From: Rhodoferax sp.
Lineage (GTDB): Bacteria; Pseudomonadota; Gammaproteobacteria; Burkholderiales; Burkholderiaceae_C
Reading direction: 5' to 3'
DNA length: 64,000 bases
NCBI RefSeq assembly: GCF_023700745.1
Contig: NZ_JAMPYG010000011.1
Coordinates: 42,223-106,222 of the forward strand
Shown: piece by piece, positions 36,190-45,948 of the stretch
How the letters are laid out: each line of letters opens with the position of its first letter
How positions within the stretch are numbered: position 1 is the stretch's first letter
Position numbers and translations under genes: made by a program
The notes under the pieces: generated by a model
Database searches by the model: none
What the model was told of the DNA's origin: nothing
What the model saw: the letters and a program-made list of their open reading frames with translations, nothing else

Positions 36190-36832
36190 AGACAGCGTAT
36201 TTCTTTTCCAGACGCTGGAAGCCGTAGGTCAGCACCAGGGTCATGATGAGGTAAAAAGCGGCCGCCACCACGAAGGGCATGGTCGTGAAATCGCGCTGCA
36301 CAATGCCGCGCGCCGCACGCAGCAGGTCGTTCATGGCCAGCACGTAGATCAGCGAGGTGTCCTTGACCAGCGTGATGGTCTCGTTGCTCATGGGCGGCAG
36401 GATGCGTTTGAGTACTTGCGGCAGCACGATGCGGCGCATGGTTTGCGGATAAGTCAGGCCCAGCACTTTGGCGCCCTCGTACTGGCCCCGGTCGATCGAC
36501 TGGATGCCGGCGCGGAAAATTTCCGCAAAATAGGCCGAGTAGTTCAGCACGAAGGCGACGATTGCCGAAGGAAAGTCCGGCAAGCGCACGCCGATGACCG
36601 GGATGAAGGGCAGGGCAAAGTAGATGAACAGCATCTGCAGCATCAGCGGCGTGCCGCGCATCAGCCAGATATAGCCGTTGACCAGCGCGCTCAGCAAGGC
36701 AAAGCGCGAAATCCGGATCAGGGCCAATGCCAGACCCAGCGGCACCGCCAGCACGAAGGTCATCAGGAAGACCTGAAGCGTGACGCCGCTGCCCTGCAAC
36801 AGGGGCGGCAAGATGTCGGCAAGGTAGTTCAT
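36179..36832 (-). CDS. Polar amino-acid ABC transporter permease
   Basis: 217-residue HisM/GlnP-type permease with about five helices and the EAA loop (AEIFRAGIQSIDRGQYEGAKVLGL). It lies between the receptor and ATPase genes on the minus strand. One permease gene implies a homodimer. Confidence 0.92.
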   Translation of the reverse strand: MNYLADILPPLLQGSGVTLQVFLMTFVLAVPLGLALALIRISRFALLSALVNGYIWLMRGTPLMLQMLFIYFALPFIPVIGVRLPDFPSAIVAFVLNYSAYFAEIFRAGIQSIDRGQYEGAKVLGLTYPQTMRRIVLPQVLKRILPPMSNETITLVKDTSLIYVLAMNDLLRAARGIVQRDFTTMPFVVAAAFYLIMTLVLTYGFQRLEKKYAVYDE

Positions 36833-36860
36833 GGGAAGAGGTCAGAGCCCGGAAATAAAA

Positions 36861-36897
36861 ATCCGGCCAGGTAGGCAAGCCTACCAGATGGCCGGAT
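36861..36897 (-). promoter_or_regulatory. Intercistronic hairpin between receptor and permease genes
   Basis: ATCCGGCCA and TGGCCGGAT pair around the inner palindrome GGTAGGCAAGCCTACC. No strong T-run follows. In such operons a hairpin here usually protects the upstream receptor mRNA or partly terminates transcription, giving more receptor than permease. Confidence 0.6.
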
Positions 36898-36928
36898 GCC
36901 GGTGGCAGTCCCGCAGAAGCAGGCTGAT

Positions 36929-37735
36929 TTATTTCTTGACGATGTCCTTGCCAAACCACTGGGTTGAAATTTTGGCGGCGGTACCGTCGGCCTTCATGTC
37001 GTCAAGCGCCTTGTCCAGCTTGGCGGCCAGTTCGGTGTCATCCTTGCGCGTGCCCACACCGTAGTCTTCGGTGCCGAAATGCTCGTCCAGCACGCGGTAC
37101 TCGCCAGGTTTCTTGCCGGTGTAATAGCGCCCGACGATTTCATCCACCACCAGCGCATCGAGACGGCCAGCCGAGAGGTCCATCAGCGCCGTCACGTTGT
37201 CGCCAAATTTCTTGATTTCCTTGATCGACTTGGCGGTTGCCTCATCTTTTTGAATGGCATCCACGGCGCTGCTGCCGTCCTGCACGCCGACCACCTTGCC
37301 AGTCAGCTGCGCTTTGGCCTTGATCGGCGATTTCTCGGTCACCACGACGATCTGGCGGTTTTCCAGGTAGGGCTTGGTGAACAGGATGTTGGCTTTGCGT
37401 TCCTCGGTAATCGTCAGGCCGTTCCACAGCACATCGATGCGCTTGCCATTGAGTTCGGATTCCTTGGCGCTCCAGTCGATCGGCTTGAAGCTCACTTCAA
37501 CGCCCAGGCGTTTGCCGGCTTCCTTGGCCAGATCAATGTCAAAGCCGACCAGCTCGTTCTTCTCGTCGCGAAAACCCATGGGTGGGAAGTTGTCATCCAG
37601 ACCAATGACGATGGCCTTGGCAGCGACCGGTGCCGGTGCAGGTGCCGCCGTCACAGGCTCTTCTTTCTTGCCGCAACCCGTGACTACCAGGGCAGCCATC
37701 AGGCCTGAGATCAACCACAAAGCGTGTTTTTTCAT
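36929..37735 (-). CDS. Amino-acid ABC transporter substrate-binding lipoprotein
   Basis: 268 residues with a lipobox (LVVTGCGKK, Cys21), an Ala/Pro linker, and the SBP_bac_3 fold: IVIGLDDNFPPMGFRDEKNE, GFDIDLAKEAGKRLG, DVLWNGLTITEERK, VGVQDGSSAVDAI. Aspartate/Arg-type ligands are typical of the family but the exact amino acid is not evident. First gene of the operon. Confidence 0.93.
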   Translation of the reverse strand: MKKHALWLISGLMAALVVTGCGKKEEPVTAAPAPAPVAAKAIVIGLDDNFPPMGFRDEKNELVGFDIDLAKEAGKRLGVEVSFKPIDWSAKESELNGKRIDVLWNGLTITEERKANILFTKPYLENRQIVVVTEKSPIKAKAQLTGKVVGVQDGSSAVDAIQKDEATAKSIKEIKKFGDNVTALMDLSAGRLDALVVDEIVGRYYTGKKPGEYRVLDEHFGTEDYGVGTRKDDTELAAKLDKALDDMKADGTAAKISTQWFGKDIVKK

Positions 37736-37900
37736 TTGTTTTTCCAGTTGTGAAAGGGATGGGCGGAAGGGTCAGGTAGCAGGCGAGGGCATCGGTTGGA
37801 ACACCTTGCAGCGCCGTTGCTACTTGGTAAAAACCCTAGGATTTTAGCGCCTGCCACGGTGCGAAGGCGTGTGGTATCGATTGGGGATAATTGCGCCATC

Positions 37901-38656
37901 TTGAAAAAACACCACCACGCTCTTCCCGAAGTCAATTTCTCGGACGATGGTCCGATGCGCCACCTGCACCTGGGCACCGAATGGATCCAGGGCTCGATGT
38001 ACCTGGCCGAGCCCAATGCCCTGGTGCATGAGTACATCCAGCGCATGATGGCCTGGCTGCTGTTTGTGCCACCCGAGTCGGTCAAGGACCGTCAGGCACT
38101 GCAACTGGGGCTGGGCGCAGGTTCGCTGACCAAGTTCTGCCACAAGGAATTACGCATGAAAACCAGCGTCATCGAACTCAACCCGCAGGTGCTGGCGGTC
38201 TGCAAGGGCTGGTTCAAGCTGCCAGCAGAAAACCCGCGTCTGCAGGTGGTGCTGGCCGATGCTGCGCAGGAAATCCAGAACCCCAAATGGTGGGGCACGG
38301 TGGACGCCTTGCAGGTGGATTTGTACGACCACGAAGCCGCCGCACCGGTGCTCGACAGCCTGCCGTTTTATAACCATTGCCGGCGCCTGTTGACCCCCGA
38401 GGGCTGCATGACGGTGAACTTGTTTGGTCGTGCGTCGAGCTTTGTGCGCAGTGTCGAAAAAATGTCGGCGGCTTTTGGCAAGGAGGCCATCTGGGCCTTC
38501 AAGCCGACACGCGAAGGCAATACCGTGGTGCTGGCGCAGCACACGCCGAGCCGTCCCAGACGCGATGTGTTGATGGCGCGCGCTGACCGCATTGAATTCG
38601 AATGGGGCCTGCCGGCCAGCAAATGGGTACGGGTGTTCAAGCCCATGCTGTCATGA
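37901..38656 (+). CDS. Spermidine-synthase-like protein
   Basis: About 251 residues of aminopropyltransferase/methyltransferase fold: LHLGTEWIQGSMYL, QLGLGAGSLTKFCHKEL, TSVIELNPQVLAVC, DALQVDLYDHEAAAPVL. It is shorter and more diverged than SpeE, and polyamine synthesis is not assured. TTG at 37901 before KKHHHALPEVNFSDDG is my preferred start; the frame is open from ATG 37796. Its stop overlaps the GspE/PilB-like start (ATGA). Confidence 0.7.
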   Translation: MKKHHHALPEVNFSDDGPMRHLHLGTEWIQGSMYLAEPNALVHEYIQRMMAWLLFVPPESVKDRQALQLGLGAGSLTKFCHKELRMKTSVIELNPQVLAVCKGWFKLPAENPRLQVVLADAAQEIQNPKWWGTVDALQVDLYDHEAAAPVLDSLPFYNHCRRLLTPEGCMTVNLFGRASSFVRSVEKMSAAFGKEAIWAFKPTREGNTVVLAQHTPSRPRRDVLMARADRIEFEWGLPASKWVRVFKPMLS

Positions 38657-40437
38657 CGCAAGGCACCCACAACCCCTCGCCAAGCCGGAAACCCGAAGGC
38701 CCGCTCGACTGGCGCAACCTGGTGTTGTGGCTGCAGACGGACGGCCTCATCACGGCCCAGGAAGCGCTGCGCATCCAGTCGCGCTGCGCCCAGGCCGAAA
38801 GTGTGCAGCACCCCCTGCTGCGTCTGGTGAGTGTTGGCGTGCACCGCGCCAGCGACGACAAGGCCATGGCCATGGAGGCGCTGGTGCAATGGCTGGCGCC
38901 GCGCGCCGGCCTGGCTTATTTGCGCATTGACCCGCTCAAGGTCGATGTGGCCAAGGTGGCCGACACCATGAGCCCGGCCTACGCCGAGCGCCACAGGATT
39001 TTGCCGGTGCAGGTCACGACCCAGGAAGTGGTGGTGGCGACGGCCGAGCCTTATCTGACCGACTGGGTGGCCGAAGTCGAGCGCCAATCGCGCCGCAGCG
39101 TGCGCCGGGTGCTGGCCAATCCGCAGGACATTGCGCGCTATACCGCCGAATTTTTTGCGCTGGCCAAGTCGGTGCGTGCTGCCAGCAAGGCAGGCGGTCA
39201 TGCCGGTTCCAGCTTTGAGCAGCTGGTCGAACTGGGCAAGAGCAACAGGCAGCTCGACGCCAACGACCAGAGTGTGGTGCAGGTGGTTGACTGGCTCTGG
39301 CAATACGCCTTCGACCAGCGCGCCAGCGACATCCATCTGGAGCCGCGTCGCGAGCAGGGCGTGATCCGTTTTCGCATCGACGGGGTGCTGCACCCGGTGT
39401 ACCAGATGCCGATGGGCGTGCTGGGCGCCATGACGGCGCGCATCAAGCTGCTTGGGCGCATGGACGTGGTCGAAAAGCGTCGCCCGCAGGACGGCCGCAT
39501 CAAGACGCGCAACCCCGGTGGCGACGAGGTCGAAATGCGCATCTCCACGCTGCCCACCGCGTTTGGCGAGAAGATGGTGATGCGCATCTTTGACCCCGAC
39601 ACCACGGTCAAGGAGCTGGATGCGCTGGGTTTCTCAGTGCACGACGCGCAGCGCTGGGAGGCGCTGGTGAAGCGCCCCAACGGCATCATTCTGGTGACCG
39701 GCCCGACCGGCTCGGGCAAGACCACCACGCTGTATTCCACGCTGAAGCGGGTCGCCACCGAAGAAGTCAACGTGAGCACGGTGGAAGACCCGATCGAGAT
39801 GATCGAGCCCGCGTTCAACCAGACCCAGGTGCAGCCGCAACTCGACTTCGGCTTTCCCGAGGGCTTGCGCGCCCTGATGCGCCAGGACCCCGACATCATC
39901 ATGGTCGGCGAGATCCGCGACCAGGCGACGGCCGAGATGGCGGTGCAGGCGGCGCTCACCGGGCACCTTGTGTTCTCCACACTGCACACCAATGACGCAC
40001 CTTCGGCGATCACCCGGCTGCTGGAACTGGGGGTGCCTGCCTATCTGATCAACGCCACCCTGCTGGGTGTGCTGGCGCAACGTCTGGTGCGCACCTTGTG
40101 TCCCCATTGCAAGCTGCCCGATCCGGCCGCTACGCAAGAGACGCTGGCCGAGGTGGTGAAACCCTGGCAGCTTGACGCCGCTTACAAACCGTTCAAGGCG
40201 GTGGGTTGTGTCGATTGCCGCATGACCGGGTTCATGGGCCGTATGGGGCTCTACGAGTTGCTGGTGGTGAGCGAAGCCTTCAAGGAAAAGATCCATCGCG
40301 AACCGAGCGTGGATGCACTCAAGCGACAGGCCATTGCCGACGGCATGCGCCCGCTCAGGCTGGCCGGTGTGCTGCGCGTGGCAGAGGGACTGACGGTGAT
40401 CGAAGAGGTGCTGGCATCCACGCCGGCACTGGTTTGA
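38653..40437 (+). CDS. GspE/PilB-type secretion ATPase
   Basis: 594 residues. N-terminal MshE/T2SSE-N-like domain (residues about 15-160), then the ATPase: Walker A VTGPTGSGKTTTLYSTL, Asp box VEDPIEMIEP, Walker B PDIIMVGEIRD, His box TGHLVFSTLHTND, and a CPHC...CVDC zinc motif near residues 490-530. It could drive a type IV pilus or type II system; no other secretion genes are adjacent, so it is an orphan motor here. Confidence 0.9.
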   Translation: MTQGTHNPSPSRKPEGPLDWRNLVLWLQTDGLITAQEALRIQSRCAQAESVQHPLLRLVSVGVHRASDDKAMAMEALVQWLAPRAGLAYLRIDPLKVDVAKVADTMSPAYAERHRILPVQVTTQEVVVATAEPYLTDWVAEVERQSRRSVRRVLANPQDIARYTAEFFALAKSVRAASKAGGHAGSSFEQLVELGKSNRQLDANDQSVVQVVDWLWQYAFDQRASDIHLEPRREQGVIRFRIDGVLHPVYQMPMGVLGAMTARIKLLGRMDVVEKRRPQDGRIKTRNPGGDEVEMRISTLPTAFGEKMVMRIFDPDTTVKELDALGFSVHDAQRWEALVKRPNGIILVTGPTGSGKTTTLYSTLKRVATEEVNVSTVEDPIEMIEPAFNQTQVQPQLDFGFPEGLRALMRQDPDIIMVGEIRDQATAEMAVQAALTGHLVFSTLHTNDAPSAITRLLELGVPAYLINATLLGVLAQRLVRTLCPHCKLPDPAATQETLAEVVKPWQLDAAYKPFKAVGCVDCRMTGFMGRMGLYELLVVSEAFKEKIHREPSVDALKRQAIADGMRPLRLAGVLRVAEGLTVIEEVLASTPALV

Positions 40438-40468
40438 GTGGCTGCGCCATGATGTTGACGGGATTACA

Positions 40469-40954
40469 GTGAAAAACACCAAAGACTTTTACGCTGGTTT
40501 GCTGTTCACGGGGGTGGGCAGCGCCTTTGCCTGGGGCGCATTGGACTACCAGGTCGGCAGCAGTGCGCGCATGGGACCCGGTTACTTTCCGTTGCTGCTG
40601 GGGGTGTTGTTGGCGTTGCTGGGCGCGGCGATGATGCTGCGTGCGGTACGTTCTCAAGCGGATCGGCTGGATACCATGGGGCCCTGGGCCTGGAAACCGC
40701 TGGTCGCCATCATTGCTGCCAACCTGCTGTTTGGTGTGGCACTGGGCGGCCTGCCGCGCCTGAAACTGCCGGCACTGGGCTTGATGCTGGGTATTTACGG
40801 GTTGACCTTTGTCGCCTGCCTGGCCGGCGAGCGTTTCAAGTTCAAGGAGGCTGCGTTGCTTGCCACGGCGCTGGCGGCCTTGAGTTACCTGGCTTTTGTG
40901 TTGCTGCTGAAATTGCAGTTGCCGGTGTGGCCGGTGTTTCTGGCGGGGAATTGA
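40469..40954 (+). CDS. tctB: TctB-family small permease of a tripartite tricarboxylate transporter
   Basis: 161 residues with four membrane helices (FYAGLLFTGVGSAFAWGA; GPGYFPLLLGVLLALLGAAMML) and the family GPGYFP motif. GTG start at 40469. It ends 1 bp before tctA, forming the membrane part of a secondary carboxylate transporter. Confidence 0.9.
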   Translation: MKNTKDFYAGLLFTGVGSAFAWGALDYQVGSSARMGPGYFPLLLGVLLALLGAAMMLRAVRSQADRLDTMGPWAWKPLVAIIAANLLFGVALGGLPRLKLPALGLMLGIYGLTFVACLAGERFKFKEAALLATALAALSYLAFVLLLKLQLPVWPVFLAGN

Positions 40955-40955
40955 C

Positions 40956-42467
40956 GTGGAATTGATCAACCACCTGGCGCTTGGTTTTGGCGTGGCGTTC
41001 ACGCCGCTGAACCTGATGTACGCGTTTGTCGGCTGCCTGCTGGGCACCTTGATTGGGGTGCTGCCCGGCATCGGGCCGCTGGCCACCATTGCCATGCTGC
41101 TGCCCGCTACCTACGCGCTGCCGCCCACCTCGGCCCTGATCATGCTGGCGGGCATTTATTACGGTGCGCAATATGGCGGCTCCACCACCGCCATTCTGGT
41201 CAATCTGCCGGGTGAAGCCTCATCCGTGGTGACGGTCATTGACGGTTACCAGATGGCGCGCCGGGGCCGCGCCGGGCCGGCGCTGGCGGCAGCGGGCATC
41301 GGTTCGTTCTTTGCAGGCTGTGTGGGCACGCTGGTGCTGGCCGCCTTTGCCGTGCCGCTGACCGAGGTGGCTTTCCTGTTTGGCCCGTCCGAATACTGCG
41401 CATTGATGTTGTTGGGGCTGGTGGGGGCGGTGGTATTGGCTTCCGGCGACTTGCTCAAGGCCTTTGGCATGATCCTGCTGGGTCTGTTGCTGGGTTTGGT
41501 GGGCACCGACGTGAATTCGGGCGTGGCACGCTTCAGCTTCGACATCCCGGAGTTGACCGACGGCATTGGTTTCATCGTGATTGCCATGGGCATTTTTGGC
41601 TATGGCGAGATCATCAGCAACCTGAGTCACCCGGAGAGCACGCGCCAGGTGTTCACGGCCAATGTGCATGGCCTGATGCCCGGCCGTCAGGACTTCAAAC
41701 GCATGTGGCCAGCCATTTTGCGGGGTACCGGCCTGGGCTCGGTATTGGGTATATTGCCGGGTGGCGGCGCGGTGATGAGCGCCTTTGCCGCCTATACGAT
41801 CGAAAAAAAGACCACGTTGCAGCCGGGTGAAGTGCCGTTTGGCGAGGGCAACATCCGTGGCGTGGCAGCCCCCGAGGCGGCCAACAACGCGGCCTCGCAA
41901 ACCTCCTTCATTCCGCTGCTGACGTTGGGCATACCACCCAACGCGGTGATGGCGCTGATGGTGGGTGCCATGACCATTCACAACATCCAGCCCGGTCCGC
42001 AGGTCATGACCAGCAACCCCGAGCTGTTCTGGGGCCTGATCGCCTCGATGTGGATTGGCAATGCCATGCTGATCGTGCTGAACCTGCCTCTGATCGGCAT
42101 CTGGATCAAGCTGCTGAGCGTGCCCTACCGCTGGCTATACCCAGCCATCGTGCTGTTTTGCGCCATCGGCGTGTACAGCACCAACAACAACACCTGGGAC
42201 ATCTGGATGGTTGGTCTGTTTGGCGTGATCGGTTACGTGTTCATCAAGCTGGGCATGGAGCCGGCGCCGCTGCTGCTGGGCTTTATTCTGGGCCCGATGA
42301 TGGAAGAAAACCTGCGCCGCACGCTGCTTCTGTCACGCGGCGACTGGAGCGTGTTTGTGACCCGACCGCTGTCTGCCGGCCTGTTGCTGGCGGCGCTGGC
42401 GCTGTTGGCCCTGGTGCTGGTGCCCGCCTTCAAGCGCACGCGTGAAGTGGCATTTGTGGAAGATTAG
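40956..42467 (+). CDS. tctA: TctA-family large permease
   Basis: 503 residues, GTG start, about twelve helices. Family motifs: GCLLGTLIGVLPGIGPLATIAMLLP, YYGAQYGGSTTAILVNLPGEASSVVT, GVAAPEAANNAASQTSFIPLLTLGIP. It forms a carboxylate:cation symporter with TctB and the TctC/Bug receptor encoded at 44283. Confidence 0.95.
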   Translation: MELINHLALGFGVAFTPLNLMYAFVGCLLGTLIGVLPGIGPLATIAMLLPATYALPPTSALIMLAGIYYGAQYGGSTTAILVNLPGEASSVVTVIDGYQMARRGRAGPALAAAGIGSFFAGCVGTLVLAAFAVPLTEVAFLFGPSEYCALMLLGLVGAVVLASGDLLKAFGMILLGLLLGLVGTDVNSGVARFSFDIPELTDGIGFIVIAMGIFGYGEIISNLSHPESTRQVFTANVHGLMPGRQDFKRMWPAILRGTGLGSVLGILPGGGAVMSAFAAYTIEKKTTLQPGEVPFGEGNIRGVAAPEAANNAASQTSFIPLLTLGIPPNAVMALMVGAMTIHNIQPGPQVMTSNPELFWGLIASMWIGNAMLIVLNLPLIGIWIKLLSVPYRWLYPAIVLFCAIGVYSTNNNTWDIWMVGLFGVIGYVFIKLGMEPAPLLLGFILGPMMEENLRRTLLLSRGDWSVFVTRPLSAGLLLAALALLALVLVPAFKRTREVAFVED

Positions 42468-42472
42468 CGCTG

Positions 42473-43384
42473 ATGCAACATGTTCATTTGCCGCCCAGGG
42501 AACTGGCCGCCGGCCTGATCCTGGCCACGCTGGGCGCTATGGCCTTCAGCGGCAAGGCCATCATTGTCAAGCTGGCCTACCGCTACGGCGTCGATGCGGT
42601 CACGCTCATCATGTACCGCATGCTGTTTGCGTTGCCCATTTTTGCCGTCATGGCCTGGTGGGCCAGCCGCGGCAAGCCAGCGCTCACCCGGCACGACTGG
42701 TGGGGCGTCCTGGGGCTGGGGTTTACCGGCTACTACCTGGCCAGTTTTCTGGATTTTGCCGGGCTGGCGTACATCAGTGCCTCGCTGGAGCGGCTTATCT
42801 TGTACCTCAATCCGACACTGGTATTGTTGTTGGGGCTGGTGCTGTACAAGCGCCACATCAGCCGCCGCCAGGCGCTGGGCATGACCATCAGCTATTGCGG
42901 CGTGATCCTGGTGTTTGGTCATGAGATCAATTTTGCCGGTGCCGATGCCGCTCTGGGGGCGCTGCTGGTGTTTGGCAGTGCGGTCAGTTACGCCATTTAC
43001 CTCAGCTTCAGTGGTGAACTGGTGCAGCGGCTGGGCTCCCTGCGGCTGGTCGGGCTGGCCACCAGCGTGGCCTGCGTGCTGTGCATTGGCCAGTTTGTGA
43101 TGCTGCGGCCGATGCATGCCGCGCTTGTGGCGCCCGAGGTGATCTGGCTGTCTGTGCTGAACGCCATCCTGTGCACGGCCGCGCCGGTCTTGATGGTGAT
43201 GATGGCCGTTGAGCGTATTGGCGCCGGCGTGGCGGCCCAGACCGGCATGGTCGGGCCGATGTCGACCATTCTGATGGGTGTGTTGCTGCTGGGGGAGCCT
43301 TTCACAGCCTGGGTGGCCGCCGGCACGGCGCTGGTGGTGGCGGGCATTTTTGTCTTTACCAGTCGCCCTCGGCAACTGGTGTAA
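42473..43384 (+). CDS. EamA/DMT-family permease
   Basis: 303 residues, ten helices in two EamA repeats (ATLGAMAFSGKAIIVKLAYRYG; GALLVFGSAVSYAIYLSF). It starts 5 bp after tctA, inside the carboxylate transporter operon. The substrate is unknown. Confidence 0.87.
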   Translation: MQHVHLPPRELAAGLILATLGAMAFSGKAIIVKLAYRYGVDAVTLIMYRMLFALPIFAVMAWWASRGKPALTRHDWWGVLGLGFTGYYLASFLDFAGLAYISASLERLILYLNPTLVLLLGLVLYKRHISRRQALGMTISYCGVILVFGHEINFAGADAALGALLVFGSAVSYAIYLSFSGELVQRLGSLRLVGLATSVACVLCIGQFVMLRPMHAALVAPEVIWLSVLNAILCTAAPVLMVMMAVERIGAGVAAQTGMVGPMSTILMGVLLLGEPFTAWVAAGTALVVAGIFVFTSRPRQLV

Positions 43385-43412
43385 TTGGCATTATTTTGAC
43401 AAGGAGATGGTG

Positions 43413-44207
43413 ATGGATTTGGGAATTTCGGGTAAATGGGCGTTGGTGTGCGGGGCCAGCAAGGGCCTCGGGCTGGGCTGCGCCAGGGCGTTGGTGGCTG
43501 AGGGCGTGAATGTGCTGATGGTGGCGCGCGGGGCCGAGGCCTTGCAAGCCGCTGCGGCGCAGTTGACCCAGGCCTGCGCCAACCAGAACGGGGTGACGGT
43601 GCAATGGCTGGCAACCGACATCACCACCGAGGCGGGTCGTGCCGCGGTGCTGGCGCAGCGCGCTGACTTTGATATTCTGGTGACCAATGCCGGCGGTCCG
43701 CCGACCGGTGACTTCCGCAATTTTGAGCGGGAGGACTGGATCCGTGCGCTGGATGCCAACATGCTCACGCCCATTGCACTGATCAAAGCCACGGTGGATG
43801 GCATGGCGGCACGCGGCTTTGGCCGCATCGTCAACATCACCTCGGGCGCGGTCAAGGCGCCGATCGATGCGCTGGGCTTGTCCAACGGCGCGCGCAGCGG
43901 ACTGACCGGATTTGTCGCGGGTCTGGCGCGCAGTGGCCTGGCCGCCAAGGGGGTCACCATCAACAACCTGCTGCCCGGCGCCTTTGACACCGAGCGCCTG
44001 CAGTCAATCTTTCAGGGCGCCGCCGCCAAGTCGGCGCAGTCGCCGGACGTGGTGGCAGCTGCCCGGCGCAACACCATCCCGGCCAGGCGTTTTGGTTCGC
44101 CTGATGAGTTTGGTGCCATTTGCGCCTTTTTGTGCAGCCAGCAGGCCGGCTACATGACCGGGCAAAATGTGCTGGCGGACGGTGGAGCTTATCCGGGTAC
44201 GTTCTAA
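43413..44207 (+). CDS. SDR-family oxidoreductase with altered active site
   Basis: 264 residues. Cofactor motif GASKGLGLGCARALV and NAGG are present. The catalytic Ser (NITSG) is present, but the position 13 residues later, normally Tyr-x3-Lys, reads Ser-Asn-Gly-Ala-Arg (LSNGARSGLTGF). This LSN-x2-R variant occurs in a branch of SDRs annotated as FabG-like. The start at 43413 has AAGGAG 6 nt upstream. It lies between tctBA/EamA and tctC, perhaps acting on the imported carboxylate. Confidence 0.85.
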   Translation: MDLGISGKWALVCGASKGLGLGCARALVAEGVNVLMVARGAEALQAAAAQLTQACANQNGVTVQWLATDITTEAGRAAVLAQRADFDILVTNAGGPPTGDFRNFEREDWIRALDANMLTPIALIKATVDGMAARGFGRIVNITSGAVKAPIDALGLSNGARSGLTGFVAGLARSGLAAKGVTINNLLPGAFDTERLQSIFQGAAAKSAQSPDVVAAARRNTIPARRFGSPDEFGAICAFLCSQQAGYMTGQNVLADGGAYPGTF

Positions 44208-44282
44208 TCAGTTGGGGTCAGAGCACGTCGCTGCGCGAGTGGTCTGACCCGCAAAGGCTCAAGTCAATTTCAGGAATTGCAA

Positions 44283-45269
44283 ATGTTTCAGGTTAAAAAG
44301 TTTCAAGGGTTGCGCGGCCTGTTCAAAACCCTGGCCCTGAGTGCCTTGCTGGCTGCGGGCTGGGCACAGGCGCAGAGTGGTCCGGTCAAGCTGATGGTGG
44401 GTTTCCCGCCCGGCGGCGGCACCGATGCGATTGCCCGCATCCTGGCTGACAAGCTCAAAGATCAGTTGGCCGTGCCGGTGCTGGTGGAGAACAAGGCGGG
44501 CGCCGGTGGCCAGATTGCGGCGCAGGCGCTCAAGGCGGCCGCGCCCGACGGCAACACGCTGTTTTTGTCGCATGACCACAGCATCACGATTCTGCCTTTG
44601 GTGGTGAAAAATCCGGGCTATGACCCTGCGCGTGACTTTGTGCCCGTGGCCGGTTTTGCCACCTTTGCCAATGGCCTGGCGGTATCAGGCGGCACGCCTG
44701 CCACAAGCATGGCCGAGTATGTGGCCTGGGTGCAAAAGCAGGGTGCGGGGCAGGACACCGTGGGCGTGCCGGCGCCGGCCTCGGTGCCCGAGTTTCTGGT
44801 CAAGGTGATTGGTCAGAAGTACAAGCTCGATCTGCAATCGGCTCCCTACCGGGGCAGCGCACCCATGATGGCTGACATGCTGGGCAACCAGATTCATGCC
44901 GGGGTCGGCTCGTTGCCGGACTTTATTGAAAACCAGAAAGCCGGCAAGATTCGCATGGTCGCGGTGTTGGGCGGTCAACGCCAAGCCGCCTTGCCTGACG
45001 TGCCCACTTTTGCCGAGCTGGGCCTGGCGGGCTTCGAGGATCTGCCTTATTACGGCATTTTTGCGCCCAGGGGCACGCCGCAAGCAACGCTTGACAAGCT
45101 GGGCAGCGCCGTGGCCAGGGTCATTGCCTTGCCCGAGGTGCGCGAGCGCCTGACCACCATGGGCTTGAGCGTGGGCTACATGACATCCGCGCAACTGGCC
45201 AGCCGCGAACGGGCTTATGCAAAAACCTGGGCGCGCATCATTCAAGACAGCGGCTTCAAGCCGCAGTAA
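44283..45269 (+). CDS. tctC: TctC/Bug-family periplasmic receptor
   Basis: 328 residues with a Sec signal ([19 protein letters not shown]) and Bug signatures [37 protein letters not shown] and [21 protein letters not shown]. It is the solute receptor for TctAB. It lies about 75 bp after the SDR gene. Its 3' end overlaps the convergent yceH stop by 14 bp. Confidence 0.92.
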   Translation: MFQVKKFQGLRGLFKTLALSALLAAGWAQAQSGPVKLMVGFPPGGGTDAIARILADKLKDQLAVPVLVENKAGAGGQIAAQALKAAAPDGNTLFLSHDHSITILPLVVKNPGYDPARDFVPVAGFATFANGLAVSGGTPATSMAEYVAWVQKQGAGQDTVGVPAPASVPEFLVKVIGQKYKLDLQSAPYRGSAPMMADMLGNQIHAGVGSLPDFIENQKAGKIRMVAVLGGQRQAALPDVPTFAELGLAGFEDLPYYGIFAPRGTPQATLDKLGSAVARVIALPEVRERLTTMGLSVGYMTSAQLASRERAYAKTWARIIQDSGFKPQ

Positions 45270-45936
45270 CAGACACGCCCAGCTCGGCGCAGAGCTTGAG
45301 CACCATGGCCTGCAATTGCGCCACCTCGGCTTCCAGTTGCTCAATGCGCGCCAGGGTGCCGGGTGTGCCGTCTGTTGTACGGGTACTGCCGGACTGGGCG
45401 AACTGCGCTTCGTCTACCGGGCCGCACAGCAAATGAGCCCAGCGCTGTTCGCGGGCACCGGGCGCGCGGGCCAGCTTCAGCACCAGCGGGCCGCCTTTTT
45501 CTTCAGAGCGGTCCTGCAATTCCTCCAGAAAGCCCTCGACTGAGGAGATGTCGGCAAATTTGTACCAGCGCTCGGTGTTCAGGCGCAACTCCCCTGCGGT
45601 TTGTGGGCCGCGCAGCATCAACAGGCCCAGCAAGACCGCCGACTGCTCGGGCACACCCACGCCGCGCTGGAAGTTGTGTTCGTAGCGCGTTACCCGCCCG
45701 GCGGTGTTGGCGCGCACCAGGTTCTGGGCCATCAAATTGTCCAGCGCGCTGGCCACATCGGCCTCGCTCAGGTCCAGCACCGGGTCGCGGCTGCTTTTCT
45801 GGTTGCAGCCCAGCATCAGGGAATTGAGCGACAGCGGGTAGCTGTCGGGCACGGTGCGGGCTTTTTCCATCAGGGTGCCAAGCACGCGGGCCTCGATGGG
45901 TGTCAGGGTCAGGGGAGCCGGTTGCGTCAAAGTCAT
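45256..45936 (-). CDS. yceH: YceH (DUF480) family protein
   Basis: 226 residues with tandem winged-helix DUF480 domains: [60 protein letters not shown], and a C-terminal coiled coil ([21 protein letters not shown]). Function not established. The start at 45936 is divergent from purN. Confidence 0.92.
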   Translation of the reverse strand: MTLTQPAPLTLTPIEARVLGTLMEKARTVPDSYPLSLNSLMLGCNQKSSRDPVLDLSEADVASALDNLMAQNLVRANTAGRVTRYEHNFQRGVGVPEQSAVLLGLLMLRGPQTAGELRLNTERWYKFADISSVEGFLEELQDRSEEKGGPLVLKLARAPGAREQRWAHLLCGPVDEAQFAQSGSTRTTDGTPGTLARIEQLEAEVAQLQAMVLKLCAELGVSVTAA

Positions 45937-45948
45937 AATTCGGTCTTC

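Noticed and set aside
44214..44250. GGGTCAGA/TCTGACCC inverted repeat between the SDR gene and tctC
   Set aside because: An 8-bp stem with a 20-nt loop and no T-run. Possibly a repeat, but too weak for a terminator or operator call.
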